Below are positions 1 through 10,391 of a DNA stretch of 64,000 bases, one piece after another. The notes under the pieces are model-generated. The model did no database searches. It was not told the origin of the DNA and worked only from the letters and a program-made list of their open reading frames with translations. Position numbers and translations under genes: made by a program. The DNA is taken from positions 248,001-312,000 of the forward strand of contig JAGTXK010000073.1 in NCBI GenBank assembly GCA_019096195.1. Direction: 5' to 3'. The DNA is from Boletus sp. NGJ (Eukaryota; Basidiomycota; Agaricomycetes; Boletales; Boletaceae). Positions within the stretch are counted from its first letter, which is position 1; every line of letters begins with the position of its first letter.

Positions 1-1427
1 GACGTCGATGCGCTCGATGCTGACGATATTGTTTATGTCGGCTCAGCGCACCCCAGCCAAAGGAGACGTGTAGAAGAGGATGGGAGTGTCGTCCCAGTGA
101 CCGAGGAGGCCATCCATGTCACCGACAGCGAAGATGACAACGAAATTCAATTCATCGGCCATAACCCTGCCCGACCGCAGCCCCCTCTTGGTAAGTCCCG
201 CATCTTGTGTGTGCGGTACACTCATTAAATTCGATGACAGTCAGAAGGGAACGCCTTTTTTCTCCTCCACCCCCTCCACAAATCGGTGGTGTCCCCCCGG
301 TACCACCGATCCCCCATAGATTCCTGGCACTGCGTCAGGGCCCACCCCCCGGACTTGTCATTCCAAACGAAGACCCACTCCCATTCGAAGTTGATTTGCG
401 ACCCCCACCTTCCGCTGAACAGCCACTTCCAACTGCTGCGGCCCCATCTCATTATGTTCCATCAATGGGCTTTGGTGGCGCATTACTGGCGGGTGTGCGG
501 CGAATCATGGGCCCTCGTAACACTCCCCATCGGTTTGAACGCCGTAACAGCTGGGGCGTCTCCGGTTCATTTATCATGCGATTGGATCCCTTCGACTTTA
601 CAAGCAGGGAGGAAGACGATTTATTAGATGGACTGGACGAGATAGACTTCTTGGGTGAGGAGGACAACTCCTTTGCCGGTGGAAGAGTGAGAAGTCAAAT
701 AGAGCGAGCGTTCAAGCAACGCGATCGTGAAGCCGATTATAAACCAGATTACACCCACCCAGACCGGCCATTGCCTGGTTTCACACACGATTTCTCCCCC
801 GCATCATCATCTTCCCCCGCCACCGAGGAGGTCAACACTCCTCCATCGCGTTGCGCTAGCGGTAGTGGCACCCGGTTATGCGAAATTACCCTGGTATGTG
901 CTGCTTGTCGTGACCCTCTTATTCTCGGAGCCTCCGACGTCGGGGAGGGCCGCGCCAAGCGGAAGTTGTGGGGCTTGCGCTGCGGCCATTTACTCGATGG
1001 AAAATGCACTGAGAAGTTGATGGAGCCTACTCCACCAATTTGCGATGCAACCGGATCAAGCAGCAGGGAAATAGCTACAGAACGGACGGACTATCTGCCA
1101 TCATCGAGCCAAGATGCCATGGTTGTTGATTCCGATGCCGGTTCAATGCGATCACGGTTGCGCCCACGTCGTGGTATAGCAGAGCCATTTCCCTCGGCGT
1201 CCTACCCAGTGCCTGTCACCCCCTCGAGTGGGCATCGTGGTGCTGCCACTAGGGTAACCCACCGAAGTAGTCGCAAAGGTAAAGGAAAGATGAAGGCCCC
1301 TGTCGTAGAGGCTGAGCACGAGTGGAGTTGCCCGGTCAGTGGGTGCGGACGTTTCCATCTCAGCTTGTTAATGGACGGACGATGGATGATGGATGAGAAG
1401 AGAGGTGCCATTGCAGTGTTTGTCTGA
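1..1427 (+). CDS. RING-like zinc-binding protein, 5' end outside window
   Basis: The frame is open from base 1 to 190. A GT-AG intron at 191-240 (gtaagt...gacag) follows, and the frame continues at 241 to the TGA ending at 1427, giving 458 visible residues. The N-terminal part is acidic, then proline-rich. The C-terminal third holds a Cys/His cluster: CxxC near CAACRDP, a CGH motif followed by another Cys (LRCGHLLDGKC), and a distal CPVSGCGRFH. The order resembles a degenerate RING finger, so an E3 ubiquitin ligase role is possible but inferred. The last residues, DEKRGAIAVFV, match my recollection of an uncharacterised basidiomycete family. The start codon and any upstream exons are not visible. 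Confidence 0.75.
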
Positions 1428-2044
1428 TTGCGTGGTGAGTTTGATGTACGTTGTGTCCTAGCCTTGGACTTGCATATCCTTGCAGATATTGTAATGTTGC
1501 ATGGCACTGTGATTCCTAACATAATTTATATCACATACGTATTGTAGTACCAGCACTTGTCTGGTCAGTTATCCAACGACTCAATCTATTATCGCAAGAT
1601 CCCCGTGATACAGACTAATCCCCGGGGAGCGAGGAGATGAGATGGATGCTTTGCTCGATAATAGCGACCGTGGAGGCCACATGTTCACAATCGAAGGCTT
1701 GGGTTTGCAACGTGTCTTGTTCTGTTTCCACGCGATCTATGGTACTTTCTTTCTTGCCCGCAATTACCATCTTAACTCGCAAAGCACGCGTACTACGCAT
1801 GCTAGAATGGGCAGGATACTGACCATTCCGTGCCTCGTGATCAATATGTCTGTGCTCGTTTCACCAATCGCTTGATATTCACCCGTCATATGCGTGTTTG
1901 TGTTTCGGACCAGATGTTGCTTTCCCGCAGGACTCGCGAATCTAGCCCTTCCCTCGTGCCCAATGCTCCGCTTTTATTTTGGCTGGCTGCGGCCTTTGTG
2001 TCCTTCTTACTCCACTGTCCTACCGAACGAAACCATCGCCACCT
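1428..2044. other. Intergenic region
   Basis: This stretch separates the RING-like gene from the next gene on the same strand. Only short overlapping open frames on both strands are present, and none has splice signals or a recognisable product. It presumably holds the 3' UTR of the first gene and the promoter of the second. I see no clear TATA box or repeat. Confidence 0.5.
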
Positions 2045-3711
2045 ATGGGTGACCGGGCCAAATGTCAAGATCTCTCTGTTACCCCGCAACGATATCTGCA
2101 ACGACAATGGAAGAGGAATAAGCCTGTAAGTCGCTGTTCTGGGTGCTTTATCTGAGTCGATGGGTGGATCGATCTGACTAGGTTGCACTGTCCAGCACCT
2201 TCCGCCATCCGATTCGCTCCCGGCACTGCGTCTCTGCCCAAATCGCCCTTTGTTTGTATGTGCTCAGTGTGGCTTTGCAAATGCGTGGATCCCCCTTTGT
2301 TTGTGGTGCGAGTGGACGTCGACTGAGGCAACAAAACAATTCGAGGCAAACCTGCCAAGACCACGCCGGATGAGTGCACCATCCATGGCAGTCCCCGCAC
2401 CGAAGAAGGTCCGACAACGGCCCCTGAGGAGACTGTCTCCTGACTCTGCGGTTTCGAGTGCGGGCCCTTACACGCCTCTGAGCGAGCGAGCGTTTTCCTC
2501 GCTGCAGTCGAGCAAAGATGTGGCGGGTATTACGACATTTTTGGACTCCTTTCACCGTGATAAGTGTTACGGCGACCGACGGGTGGACCCACATCACGTT
2601 GAGGCTGTGGACCGCGACGCACGCGCTCTTTCTGTCGTGGCCACCAACCGCCACAACGTTCAGAATTCGGAAACGGTCGACAGTGGTGGCGTGCATCGAG
2701 TCGCCACAGCAACCTCGATAGCGGTACGACCCCGTCCGACGGTCCGAGAATGGCAAATGTACTAATCTACAGTTATTGTAGCCACCGCGTCCGACTTCTT
2801 CCTTTCCGAACGTTGAAGCTGACCCCGGGACCAAACTTCACAAGGACGATTCCGAAGATCGGGATCTGAAGAGAAGCTCGACGCGTCAGCGGAGGATACT
2901 TCCAGCCCTTTCCGTCTACCCTCCACCCACGCGCTTTCGCACCTCGTGCTGTTCACCCCCTTCAGAGAACGCCACGACCACGCAAGCCACCATGGAAGCA
3001 TCGACACCACGTAGTACAGGGTCAATGGATATGTCGGATGGCGGACACATACGTTCGACGGTGTCTGCCTCCTCGTCACAATGTTCCCCTAAACGCGGGC
3101 TGCGCAAGGCCAAAAAGATGACGTCGCTCAAATGCGGATCCTCCCTCTCACTTCGTTCTCGTTCTCCTCTGCGGGATAGTGTGGATATATATCCAACGTC
3201 TGCAGTAGAGGCACGACAGTCACATGCTCTATCTTTGACGCCTTCTCATGATGCTCCCCCTGTTCGCTTGGGGCACCCAAGTCGACCGTATTATTCTGCG
3301 ATTCGCAAGGACATGTCACGTCCAACCAGCCCCGTCTTATCTATAGCCACTCCTCGTACCTCCTCGCCGATCTCGTCGCATGCTGATTACGTACCACGGG
3401 GAACCAAGTCTCTCGACTGTGGTGACCGATCGGGTATTCAGTATGCAGGGGAACTGCGCCCCATGTCGATGGTCCTATCTGGCCAGACAACGCCACCGAT
3501 TGCAGGCCTTGGATTCTCGCTGAGCGGAGAGATGGAGCTGCGGATGAACTTGGCGCGGTGGCGACAGGAAAATGCGCCGGACGAGCCAGGTGGTTACCAC
3601 TTTCGAGAGAGGAGTCGGTCGCGGACAAAAGTGAACATGAAAGGCAGGGTGAAACAGCTTGGCAAGGGTTTGAAGGAACTCGTGCTTGGAAGATCATGCA
3701 ATGATTCGTAG
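2045..3711 (+). CDS. Hypothetical protein with N-terminal zinc-ribbon-like motif
   Basis: I read three exons, 2045-2125, 2196-2723 and 2782-3711. The introns have gtaagt and gtacga donors and cag/tag acceptors, and every junction keeps phase 0, giving 512 residues. The chosen ATG has A at -4 and G at +4. Around residues 50-67 a CxxC...CxxC pair (CAQCGFANAW, then LCLWC) suggests a small zinc ribbon. The remainder is Ser/Pro/Arg-rich and probably disordered, with a basic tail ending in LGKGLKELVLGRS. No known enzyme domain is seen. It is probably a fungal-restricted protein; its function is unknown. Confidence 0.72.
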
Positions 3712-4387
3712 CTGGCTGCGGGTTATCGTACTTTTGGGATGTTCGACGATTATCACGTGATCAGTAATAGTAGTCACATGACATATATCCCCTGCAATGT
3801 TCGTTTTGCCATTTATCGGATTGGCAGTGTCGTGCGATTGTCTGATTCGCAAGTTGACCGTTGACAATGAAGAAAGGACTTGCAAGTGTGTTAGGAGTTG
3901 CGGTTTCGGTCGTGTGAGCCTCGTGTCCGAACGTTTCCTAGTAACTAGTTGCCTTCGGCACAGGCGACCACCTGCTCCACGTCACTACAGCCAATATTCG
4001 CCTGTAGCAAGTGCACAGCCCGTCCCACCCATAGAAAACCTCGTTCTCTGGCCCCAAACATCTTCTCTCCTTGCTCGTGGACATTTCGGTTCTTGCTCCA
4101 TATCTTATTGCTCATGATTGGTCGAAAGATTGTCGATCGAGTAGACCAACTTCTTCATGCGCCAGAACTCTACGACAATCGCTCCCTTCAGCCGCCACCC
4201 TTACGAATCGATACTGGTCGGTGCCGTCTGACTGGGGGCACGGCTCTCACTGTATGAGTTCATTCTCATCACCCACGGCGCGGGACTGACACGCATCTGA
4301 CCTCGGCGGTTCGTTAGGAGCGCACGAACATGGCCGTAAACCCCAACTCTTCTATCTCTCCACGCATATCTGCCCATTCTTACTTGT
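3712..4387. other. Intergenic region with promoter of next gene
   Basis: Between two plus-strand genes. The open frames here are short, and none connects by splicing to the downstream gene. The last 60 bases contain an upstream ATG, described separately. Nothing else recognisable. Confidence 0.5.
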
Positions 4388-4422
4388 ATGTCCTTCTCCT
4401 ATCAAATTCCGATTCACACTGA
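4330..4422 (+). promoter_or_regulatory. Possible upstream ORF overlapping the main start
   Basis: An ATG at 4330 opens a 30-codon frame that ends in TGA at 4422, out of frame with and overlapping the main ATG at 4388. If the transcript starts upstream of 4330, scanning ribosomes would meet this ATG first, which would reduce translation of the main frame. The transcription start is not known, so this is inference. Confidence 0.3.
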
Positions 4423-5995
4423 GCGTTCGGTCAGCACGCCCAATACCAGTTTCACTTTCGGCGTGCCGAATCCTACTACGTATTGCCCAGCGCGTGTGGA
4501 ATCTCCCTGCGGATCCGGCAGCGAGGCGAGTTCTCGCAGCAACCGCTACTCCGTCGCCGAACAAGCCCTAGTCAGCGCATTAAAGAGCAGCGAAGGGGAA
4601 CGTTGTCCCGTCGAACTCCAGATCTGTGCCTTGCAACAAGCCACCACGGCCCTGGATACACGTGCCAAAGAGTCCCGGGAACGTGTCGCGAAGCTCAAGC
4701 TGACTCTTACAACAGAGAGAGATACCGACCCGGGGATGTACGTCGCACTTCAGCAGGAACGCTGGATGGAAGAAAAACGGCAATTTGCGGTAGACAAGGA
4801 GGTGGAGGTGTTAACTCAGCAACTAACACGATTAATGGCGAATCGGGGGTCGGACCAAAGCGAAGATGAGAATCGTAGCTCGTCCCCTGCCCTCAACAAC
4901 GAGGCAAAACGGAGTGCCAATCTTGCCCGCTTTTTTGATTACTCTCCCACGAGGACATCATTCGACCTCAATCTTAAGTGTAGGCTTGCTCTTGACCAGC
5001 CATTCCCACGTCGAACGACAATGAGCGACGTTTCACCCCTCCGCCTCCGGCCATCGTGTGTTACCCCTCCTCTGCGACGCCTCACGACTAAACACGCACG
5101 TCCTGCGTCTATGGCTGGTGAGGCATTCAATCCAGTAAAACGTCCTTGCAGACCTCGCCCTGGTAATTCCCCCTCCGATGTTACCCCGCTCACGAAGGGT
5201 GCAGAAGACAGCACCAAATCACATTCTGTCTCGAACCGTTCGGTATCCTCGCGTAGTTCTCGCTTAACTATTGAAGCGCCCTCTGACGGCTCCGAATGTC
5301 GTGTATCTACGCGGCCCTCCACACCGCCACTGTCCGTTGCGTCGGAGGGCTCTTCATCGCAGGGCATGGGTGAAGGGGCCGGAGGAATTGCCACCATCAT
5401 CAGCCACGTTACATCTCGCACACGCTCTGAAATTCTCGCGGGCTTGGATAAGGATACGGTCCACGTGCCAGATTATGCAGTGAATCTCCTCGGGGGATTT
5501 GACCTTATCCACGATGAATTCTCTCTCCCGGATCGGGAGTTGTTCATCAAGCCGAGGGAGATGAGACCTATCGAGGTTGCTCCCCCACCAGAACCAGCGG
5601 ACGTTTCTCGTCCGTCCGAGGAGTCCGACATGGGCCCATACACGTCATTTGCTCTGCCACCGTTCACAGTCGACACGTCGTGGTCACACCCTTCAACGAA
5701 CTCACCATCATTACCTTCTACTCCCCGAATGCACCGCCCTTCTCTACAGCCACTGAGGCCGGACACGTCGTCGCTTTCCCGTTCGAGTAGTCCCACTACC
5801 CCTCGGGCATCACAGACCTCCAAGAGCCCCCGACCTCGTCACTCACTTCTCTTCTACATGCGGAAGCACAGAGAGGGTTCCGGGGAATACAGCCCAGCTT
5901 CGTCGTCCGTTGGTGTAGAGAGCTTGTCTGGGAGCAGCCCCGTCTCAGGAAGCACAGCTCCGAAGAAGCGATTCTTGTTCTTCTCGCGAAAGTAG
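4388..5995 (+). CDS. Hypothetical Ser/Pro-rich protein with short coiled coil
   Basis: A single uninterrupted frame of 535 codons with host-like CpG-rich composition. Residues about 55-165 are rich in Glu, Gln, Lys and Leu and could form a coiled coil (ALKSSEGERCPVELQ onward). The middle is Ser/Thr/Pro/Arg-rich and likely disordered. The end is strongly basic (KKRFLFFSRK). No catalytic motif, signal peptide or membrane segment is visible. The neighbour at 2045-3711 has a similar disordered, Arg/Ser-rich composition, but I see no clear homology between them. Function unknown. Confidence 0.7.
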   Translation: MSFSYQIPIHTERSVSTPNTSFTFGVPNPTTYCPARVESPCGSGSEASSRSNRYSVAEQALVSALKSSEGERCPVELQICALQQATTALDTRAKESRERVAKLKLTLTTERDTDPGMYVALQQERWMEEKRQFAVDKEVEVLTQQLTRLMANRGSDQSEDENRSSSPALNNEAKRSANLARFFDYSPTRTSFDLNLKCRLALDQPFPRRTTMSDVSPLRLRPSCVTPPLRRLTTKHARPASMAGEAFNPVKRPCRPRPGNSPSDVTPLTKGAEDSTKSHSVSNRSVSSRSSRLTIEAPSDGSECRVSTRPSTPPLSVASEGSSSQGMGEGAGGIATIISHVTSRTRSEILAGLDKDTVHVPDYAVNLLGGFDLIHDEFSLPDRELFIKPREMRPIEVAPPPEPADVSRPSEESDMGPYTSFALPPFTVDTSWSHPSTNSPSLPSTPRMHRPSLQPLRPDTSSLSRSSSPTTPRASQTSKSPRPRHSLLFYMRKHREGSGEYSPASSSVGVESLSGSSPVSGSTAPKKRFLFFSRK

Positions 5996-6182
5996 AACGA
6001 CTGCGCAATATATGGACACCTAGCTTGACTACGTACCCATGACACCACTGCTACTAATCTATTGCACTCACAGCATCGTACATACATCCTTGGCAATCGT
6101 ATATACCTACGTTTACATTGGTATTTGGGTTTGGATCCATCCTTGGGCGGCAAAGTAAAAGGTTGGTGTGCTGGAAAAAAAA

Positions 6183-6270
6183 TGAACCCGACCCGGATTG
6201 AACGGATGACCTTATGGATACACTCAGCAACTCGCTGGAATCATACGCGCTACCACTGCGCCACGGGTTC
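6183..6270 (-). tRNA. tRNA-Trp(CCA) with 16-nt intron
   Basis: On the minus strand the sequence folds as a cloverleaf: acceptor GAACCCG/CGGGTTC with discriminator A, D arm GCGC-AGTGGTA-GCGC, T arm ATCCG-TTCAATC-CGGGT. The anticodon CCA lies at plus positions 6236-6238. The intron at 6219-6234 follows the base 3' of the anticodon, which is the canonical site. Spliced length is 72 nt. The anticodon stem has one A-C pair next to the loop. The D-arm and anticodon context (GGCGCA...TTCCAG) match eukaryotic tRNA-Trp. Confidence 0.9.
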
Positions 6271-6368
6271 CTGTCTGACTTTGGTCAATTTATCAATCTC
6301 GCACTGACGCTCATTTCAATCCACCCAAATTTAAGGTTCTGGTTCTCAGAATTTGGTCTCGACTGGAA

Positions 6369-7431
6369 ATGCCTCGCACAAAACAAACGGCGCGTAAAAC
6401 CACCGGAAAACATTTAGAATTCAGTGAGTGTGATTTCGCTTGACACGCTCTGGACATCGACCAATCGGCTTTGAATCGCCTCGCTTGGCTGGACGAGCAG
6501 CATCTGTACATGCTCTGAACGCTCATGGATCTCCAAACGTTCGTACAGCTCGAAACGTCCCTGGTTCATATGCACCTCCAGCGGGATCTAAGCCAAAATG
6601 TGTGCTCGAACATCGTCCGACAGTTCTCAGCAGTGGTACGTCCTTGTTCCAAAAAAAAAGGCAAAAAAAGCTAGACTCGTGTATCACACGCCATGCACGT
6701 CTACCCCAGGACTGAGCAGTTCACCCCCCAAGCCCTCACCCAAGTCCATTCTGAAGAAGTACCCGACCGTCGCTGTGTCCCTCCCCGCCAGGTATGCGTC
6801 ATCACCTTTCTTGATCATCTTTGACCCTCGAGGTTGCGAGGTTCCAGCGTTCCAGCTCTGGTTGCCCCCGACCACGAGCCTCTCCCGCCCAGTCGTCTCG
6901 ATGTCCCCTTGTCGACCAACGGTGCGTTTACGAATGGCTCGATGCCCCCCGCATCGGGAGCGTTGATAAGACGACGACCGGCAGTCGGCGTCCTTGACGT
7001 AAGTATGATCTGTGTTTCGTCCCTAACTAGCCTGAAGCACGATCGGCCCACTTTAGATACCCATCTCTGTCTGTACGCGATTCGCAACGTGGTTGGAGAA
7101 CCAGAGATGCGTGCACGACGAGACGCTTCTTCGCGCCGTCGAACGCGATGGACGTCGTCTCCTCTGCTTGGCCAAAGCGACCGTCACGTTCGAGAATGCG
7201 CTGCGCGGAAATGTACCTTCCGTGAACGGCGCCGTCAGTCCACTCATGGAACACGCACGGACGCTACGCGTCTTTGCGGAAATCTTGGATGTCAAGATTG
7301 CGGAGGGTAGCCTGAGCGAGGAGTTGGAGACGGCTGTCCTTCGGGATGGGGAGGCTTTGTTACGACTTGCGATATGTTGCTTGGAGTTTGATCAGACTAT
7401 TCGAGGTTCTGGCTCGGCGCAAGTCAAGTAG
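6369..7431 (+). CDS. Protein with histone H3 tail-like N terminus
   Basis: The ATG at 6369 starts MPRTKQTARKTTGK, a near copy of the histone H3 tail including the positions of K4, R8 and K9. Proposed exons are 6369-6423, 6501 (or 6498) to about 6791, 6833-6998 and 7057-7431. The introns are gtgagt at 6424, gtatgc at 6792 (only 41 nt) and gtaagt at 6999, all keeping phase. Exon 2 needs a frame change between about 6636 and 6660, beside a run of nine A. That could be a sequencing error, a missed intron or a real lesion. Downstream come a Lys/Pro-rich linker (VPKKKAKKARLVYHTP, SPKSILKKYP) and a C-terminal all-helical region of about 125 residues. There is no histone fold, so this is not a histone. 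Function unknown. Confidence 0.6.
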
Positions 7432-7564
7432 GCAAGGTAGTTTTGCATTGATCATCCTGCCGGCTACCTTCTCATACCCTTCTGGCTCTTGGATATCTCG
7501 CAACAAGGATCTCGCTATCCGGAAACGTGTATTGGTACAAGGTAATATTTAAGCTGAATTCTGC

Positions 7565-9086
7565 TCAGTCGTTGTAGCCACGTGCCCTCGATGCACCTGT
7601 TTTCACTTGAGGGGGTTCGATGCCTTGTTGCTTCCAGATCTCAATCTGGCGGTCTTTGGCGACCTTGCCAGTGCGTCTTTCATAGTCCTCGACAGATTCA
7701 GGTCGCTCTCCGTGAGGAGTTGTTCGAAGGGCATGACGCCTTTTGGGCCAAAAGTCGAACGTCGCGGAATGCGTCACAATCTACTTTCTGTGAGTTCACA
7801 GCCGCCATATACGTTTCAGGCACGTACTCTGTTGTCCCAAAACGCGATTGAGTTTCGCTCCCAGTGGAAGCGCACCTGGAAGTCCACATTGCTACTGATC
7901 TGCTGGAACAGGAAGTTCAGGATGGTGTCCGACTCGGCCTTGGGAACGCCGACGATGCGACGTGTGAAACCTGGATTGACGTAGACACTCTTCCAGCCTG
8001 TTACAGGGTGAACGCGGACGACAGGGTGGATCGTCTCAATGGCTTCTCGACGAACTTGGAGTCCGGCGGCACGGGAACCGTCAGCCTGGGCCACCGCGCT
8101 GTGGAGGGCAGTAAGGCCCTCCAAGTAGGCTTGCATCCCAGGGCTGAGGGACGAGTAAAGAGCATACCTGTGGAAAAGAACGTACGTCAAGTCTGAATCC
8201 TTCAACCTGTCAATCGTTTGACCCACCCCGAACTCCACAGCGTATCACCCCCATATTCCGGGCCGGTGATGACTTTGAGAGAGGTCGTGCTCGGGGGTTG
8301 GATCTCGTACGTCACATCGCTGTGCCAGAGTTCCAATTTCGAAAAGGACGTTGAGTCTGGGCGCCGTGCGGCATCATTGTACACGACTGTCGTGGGTGTG
8401 TCAGCGCTAATTTACATTCCCTGATATGCGCGACCGACTGTGAACTTCCTCGAGTCCGGGTTCCTTGGGGACTGGGGTTGTCGCGTGTTTGTGAAGAGGA
8501 CCGAAATGCCTCGCGAGGTTGAGTTGTTCGTAAACGTTCAATTCTTGGTCTCTGAAGACTGGTCGCAAGGTCAGCGCAGCCGACGATAGGTGAAAGCATT
8601 CTACGAACATACGACTCCTCTCTCGGCAACTAGGAGAGCACTGTCGAAACACTGTCAATTCAGTACCTCGGGAAGACTACGGGGGAAGGACGGACAGTTC
8701 ATCTTTCTGGGCAAAGGTAAGTTGCCTCAGGTCGATTCCTGTGATTTCGGTTCCGATGGCTGGGGTAAGGTGCTGAACCTTCTTCGCAGCGCTGAACAAG
8801 GCTTTCTTCTCTGGATCAGCAAATTGACCACGGTCGGTGACCTCGATCTCCTTCAGGGGTTCCCAACTGACGACGGGGAAGTAGGGCTGCAGGACGTAAT
8901 TGTCTTTATATTCCGACTCGACATGGTTTCGATTTCACTCGCCTTGTAAGCGGCGTACTCGTAGGTGTCGTCAACGGCAGAGTCCGCAGTGGGAGAGTAG
9001 AATGGGTTGAAGACTTGAGCCTCAGTGGATTGTTTCTTGAGTTCCGCGATGCGGCCGACGTGTTCGTTCGTAGCTACAGGAGCCAT
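7565..9086 (-). CDS. TauD/TfdA-family 2-oxoglutarate dioxygenase
   Basis: Seven exons read leftward: 9086-8943, 8886-8681, 8640-8609, 8558-8439, 8386-8227, 8167-7828 and 7780-7565, giving 405 residues. The intron at 8887-8942 is GC-AG (AAG|gcgagt); the others begin with GT. Family members use Fe(II) and 2-oxoglutarate to oxidise taurine, other sulfonates or related small molecules. The iron ligands are visible: HSD in LWHSDVTYE and the distal His in THSATFDFW, followed by the Arg-rich RRHALR that binds 2-oxoglutarate. The core motifs VVFFRDQEL and ELWHSD are intact. An insertion-like SVLPP before ALLVAERG follows from the splice choice at 8641-8680. No signal peptide; probably cytosolic. Substrate unknown. 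Confidence 0.88.
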
Positions 9087-9153
9087 GATGTACGGTCTCG
9101 TTAGAAATGGAAAGAGGGGACTCTTTGTGAGATCCCCATGTCTAATCGCGACG

Positions 9154-9161
9154 TTTTTATA
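9154..9161 (-). promoter_or_regulatory. TATA box of the TauD-type gene
   Basis: TATAAAAA on the minus strand, about 68 bases upstream of the ATG at 9086. The position fits a core promoter with a short 5' UTR. Confidence 0.5.
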
Positions 9162-9562
9162 CGCTGGGAAACCATCTGTCTGATACTATCAAAGGCTTGC
9201 GACAACTGGGGGGCAGATGACGCCACCTCTTGCTACGGAGCGGACATGTGAACCAGATTCTTCTTCTTTTGCCATTCTGGGTCCACTGTACGCAGTTTGA
9301 AAGGGGCAGACGCAAATGGCGTGCTGCCAGTCATCAAAATCGAATGGGGTCCGAGGAATACCGATAGATGATAAATCCAGATAACTCACAAGTGCACAAC
9401 ATGTGACATTGGTGTGAGAGGACGTCTCGAAGTATGTCTAGAGATGGTTGCCGGGTACTATTGTTGGTCCGGCACGAAAACAAAGCTAAATTATAGCCTT
9501 CTTATTTAAAAGGTCTAATGCGAGTCAGTATGAGTGTAGATCTGAAATTTAAAAGTATAGCT
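9162..9562. other. Intergenic region
   Basis: Between the TauD-type promoter and the 3' end of the cytochrome b5-like gene, both on the minus strand. It is moderately AT-rich in the second half. I see no gene, repeat or RNA in it. Confidence 0.5.
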
Positions 9563-10391
9563 CTATGATGCGTGTGATTCCGAGACGAGAAATCCGACGA
9601 GACATGCATCTAGCATAAAATCCACGTTCACCCACGCGTGCGTCAGTGCTGGAACCAAATGAGGATCAAAGATTAGTTCGGCGGGATAATATCGATGCGG
9701 ATCTCACAAAATAACTTTGTTCCATCCCTGCCTGCTACTCGCATGAGTTCTTTCTCACCACCTGGGTGAAATGGGAGATATGGCGTGATGTTGTACACCT
9801 TGCCATTGATAGCCGTCCAAGCGTCTTCCTTCTTACTGTGTGTCTTGAGCACGGACGGTGGGATGCGCAGTAGCGTCTCCACACCCTAGTTTCCGTCAGG
9901 AATGCCTGTCACTACGGGGGGGGGGGGGGGGGGGGGCAAAAGGACGTACCCTCAGGTCTTCTCCGGATGATTTCAGACTCGCCCAGTCCAACGGACCATA
10001 CCCTGGAGCAAGTACCACCTTCCTAGAGGGCTTCTTGGGCCGCTCCGTAGTGGCCATTGGCGCAAGCAAGTACGACGATGCGATCTGTGGTTGCGCCCGT
10101 GGGACCCCAGGCTGTCGAGCGGCCAAGTCGGGGAGAGGCGGTGGGGGCATCAATACATCGTCGCTCAGTATCGTAGGTATCTGAGATGCGCTTGGGGTGG
10201 ACGATGAAGGAGTTGCGCGCTGAGCGCTGTTCAGTGCTGGGAACGCGGGTGGGACATCGTCTTCGCCTGCTGTGCTTGACCCGTCGTCCTCGTCCTCTTC
10301 TGGTATGAACGACCCTGGAATAGTAGTTTGGGTTGATACAGGTGGAGGTGCCGCGATGTCGAGTGAAAACCAGTTCCCGTACAAAAGACAT
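9563..10391 (-). CDS. Cytochrome b5-like heme-binding domain protein
   Basis: Exons read leftward: about 10391-9950, 9885-9708 and 9648-9563. The heme-binding fold spans exons 2 and 3: GKVYNITPYLPFHPGG carries the first axial His in HPGG, and THAWVN carries the second. The last residues (DACLVGFLVSES) are typical of the family. The N-terminal 145 residues are acidic and proline-rich, with PAFPALNSAQRA and a conserved-looking GYGPLDWASLK just before the domain. This resembles soluble b5-domain proteins of the Irc21 or cytochrome b5 reductase-4 type; no membrane anchor is seen. The start is uncertain. The best ATG at 10391 is one base out of frame across TTTT, and dropping one T would give MSLYGNWFS. 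Confidence 0.78.
9916..9936. repeat. Run of 21 G
   Basis: A perfect G21 run on the plus strand. It lies inside the first intron (9886-9949) of the minus-strand cytochrome b5-like gene, so in the transcript it is a C21 tract near the middle of the intron. Runs of this length are unstable and easily miscalled. Confidence 0.9.

Noticed and set aside
4939-5421. 160-codon minus-strand frame
   Set aside because: Antisense shadow of the Ser/Pro-rich protein at 4388-5995, without own signals.
6369-6423. Histone H3 gene or pseudogene
   Set aside because: Similarity stops after the first 14 residues and no histone fold sequence follows in any frame.
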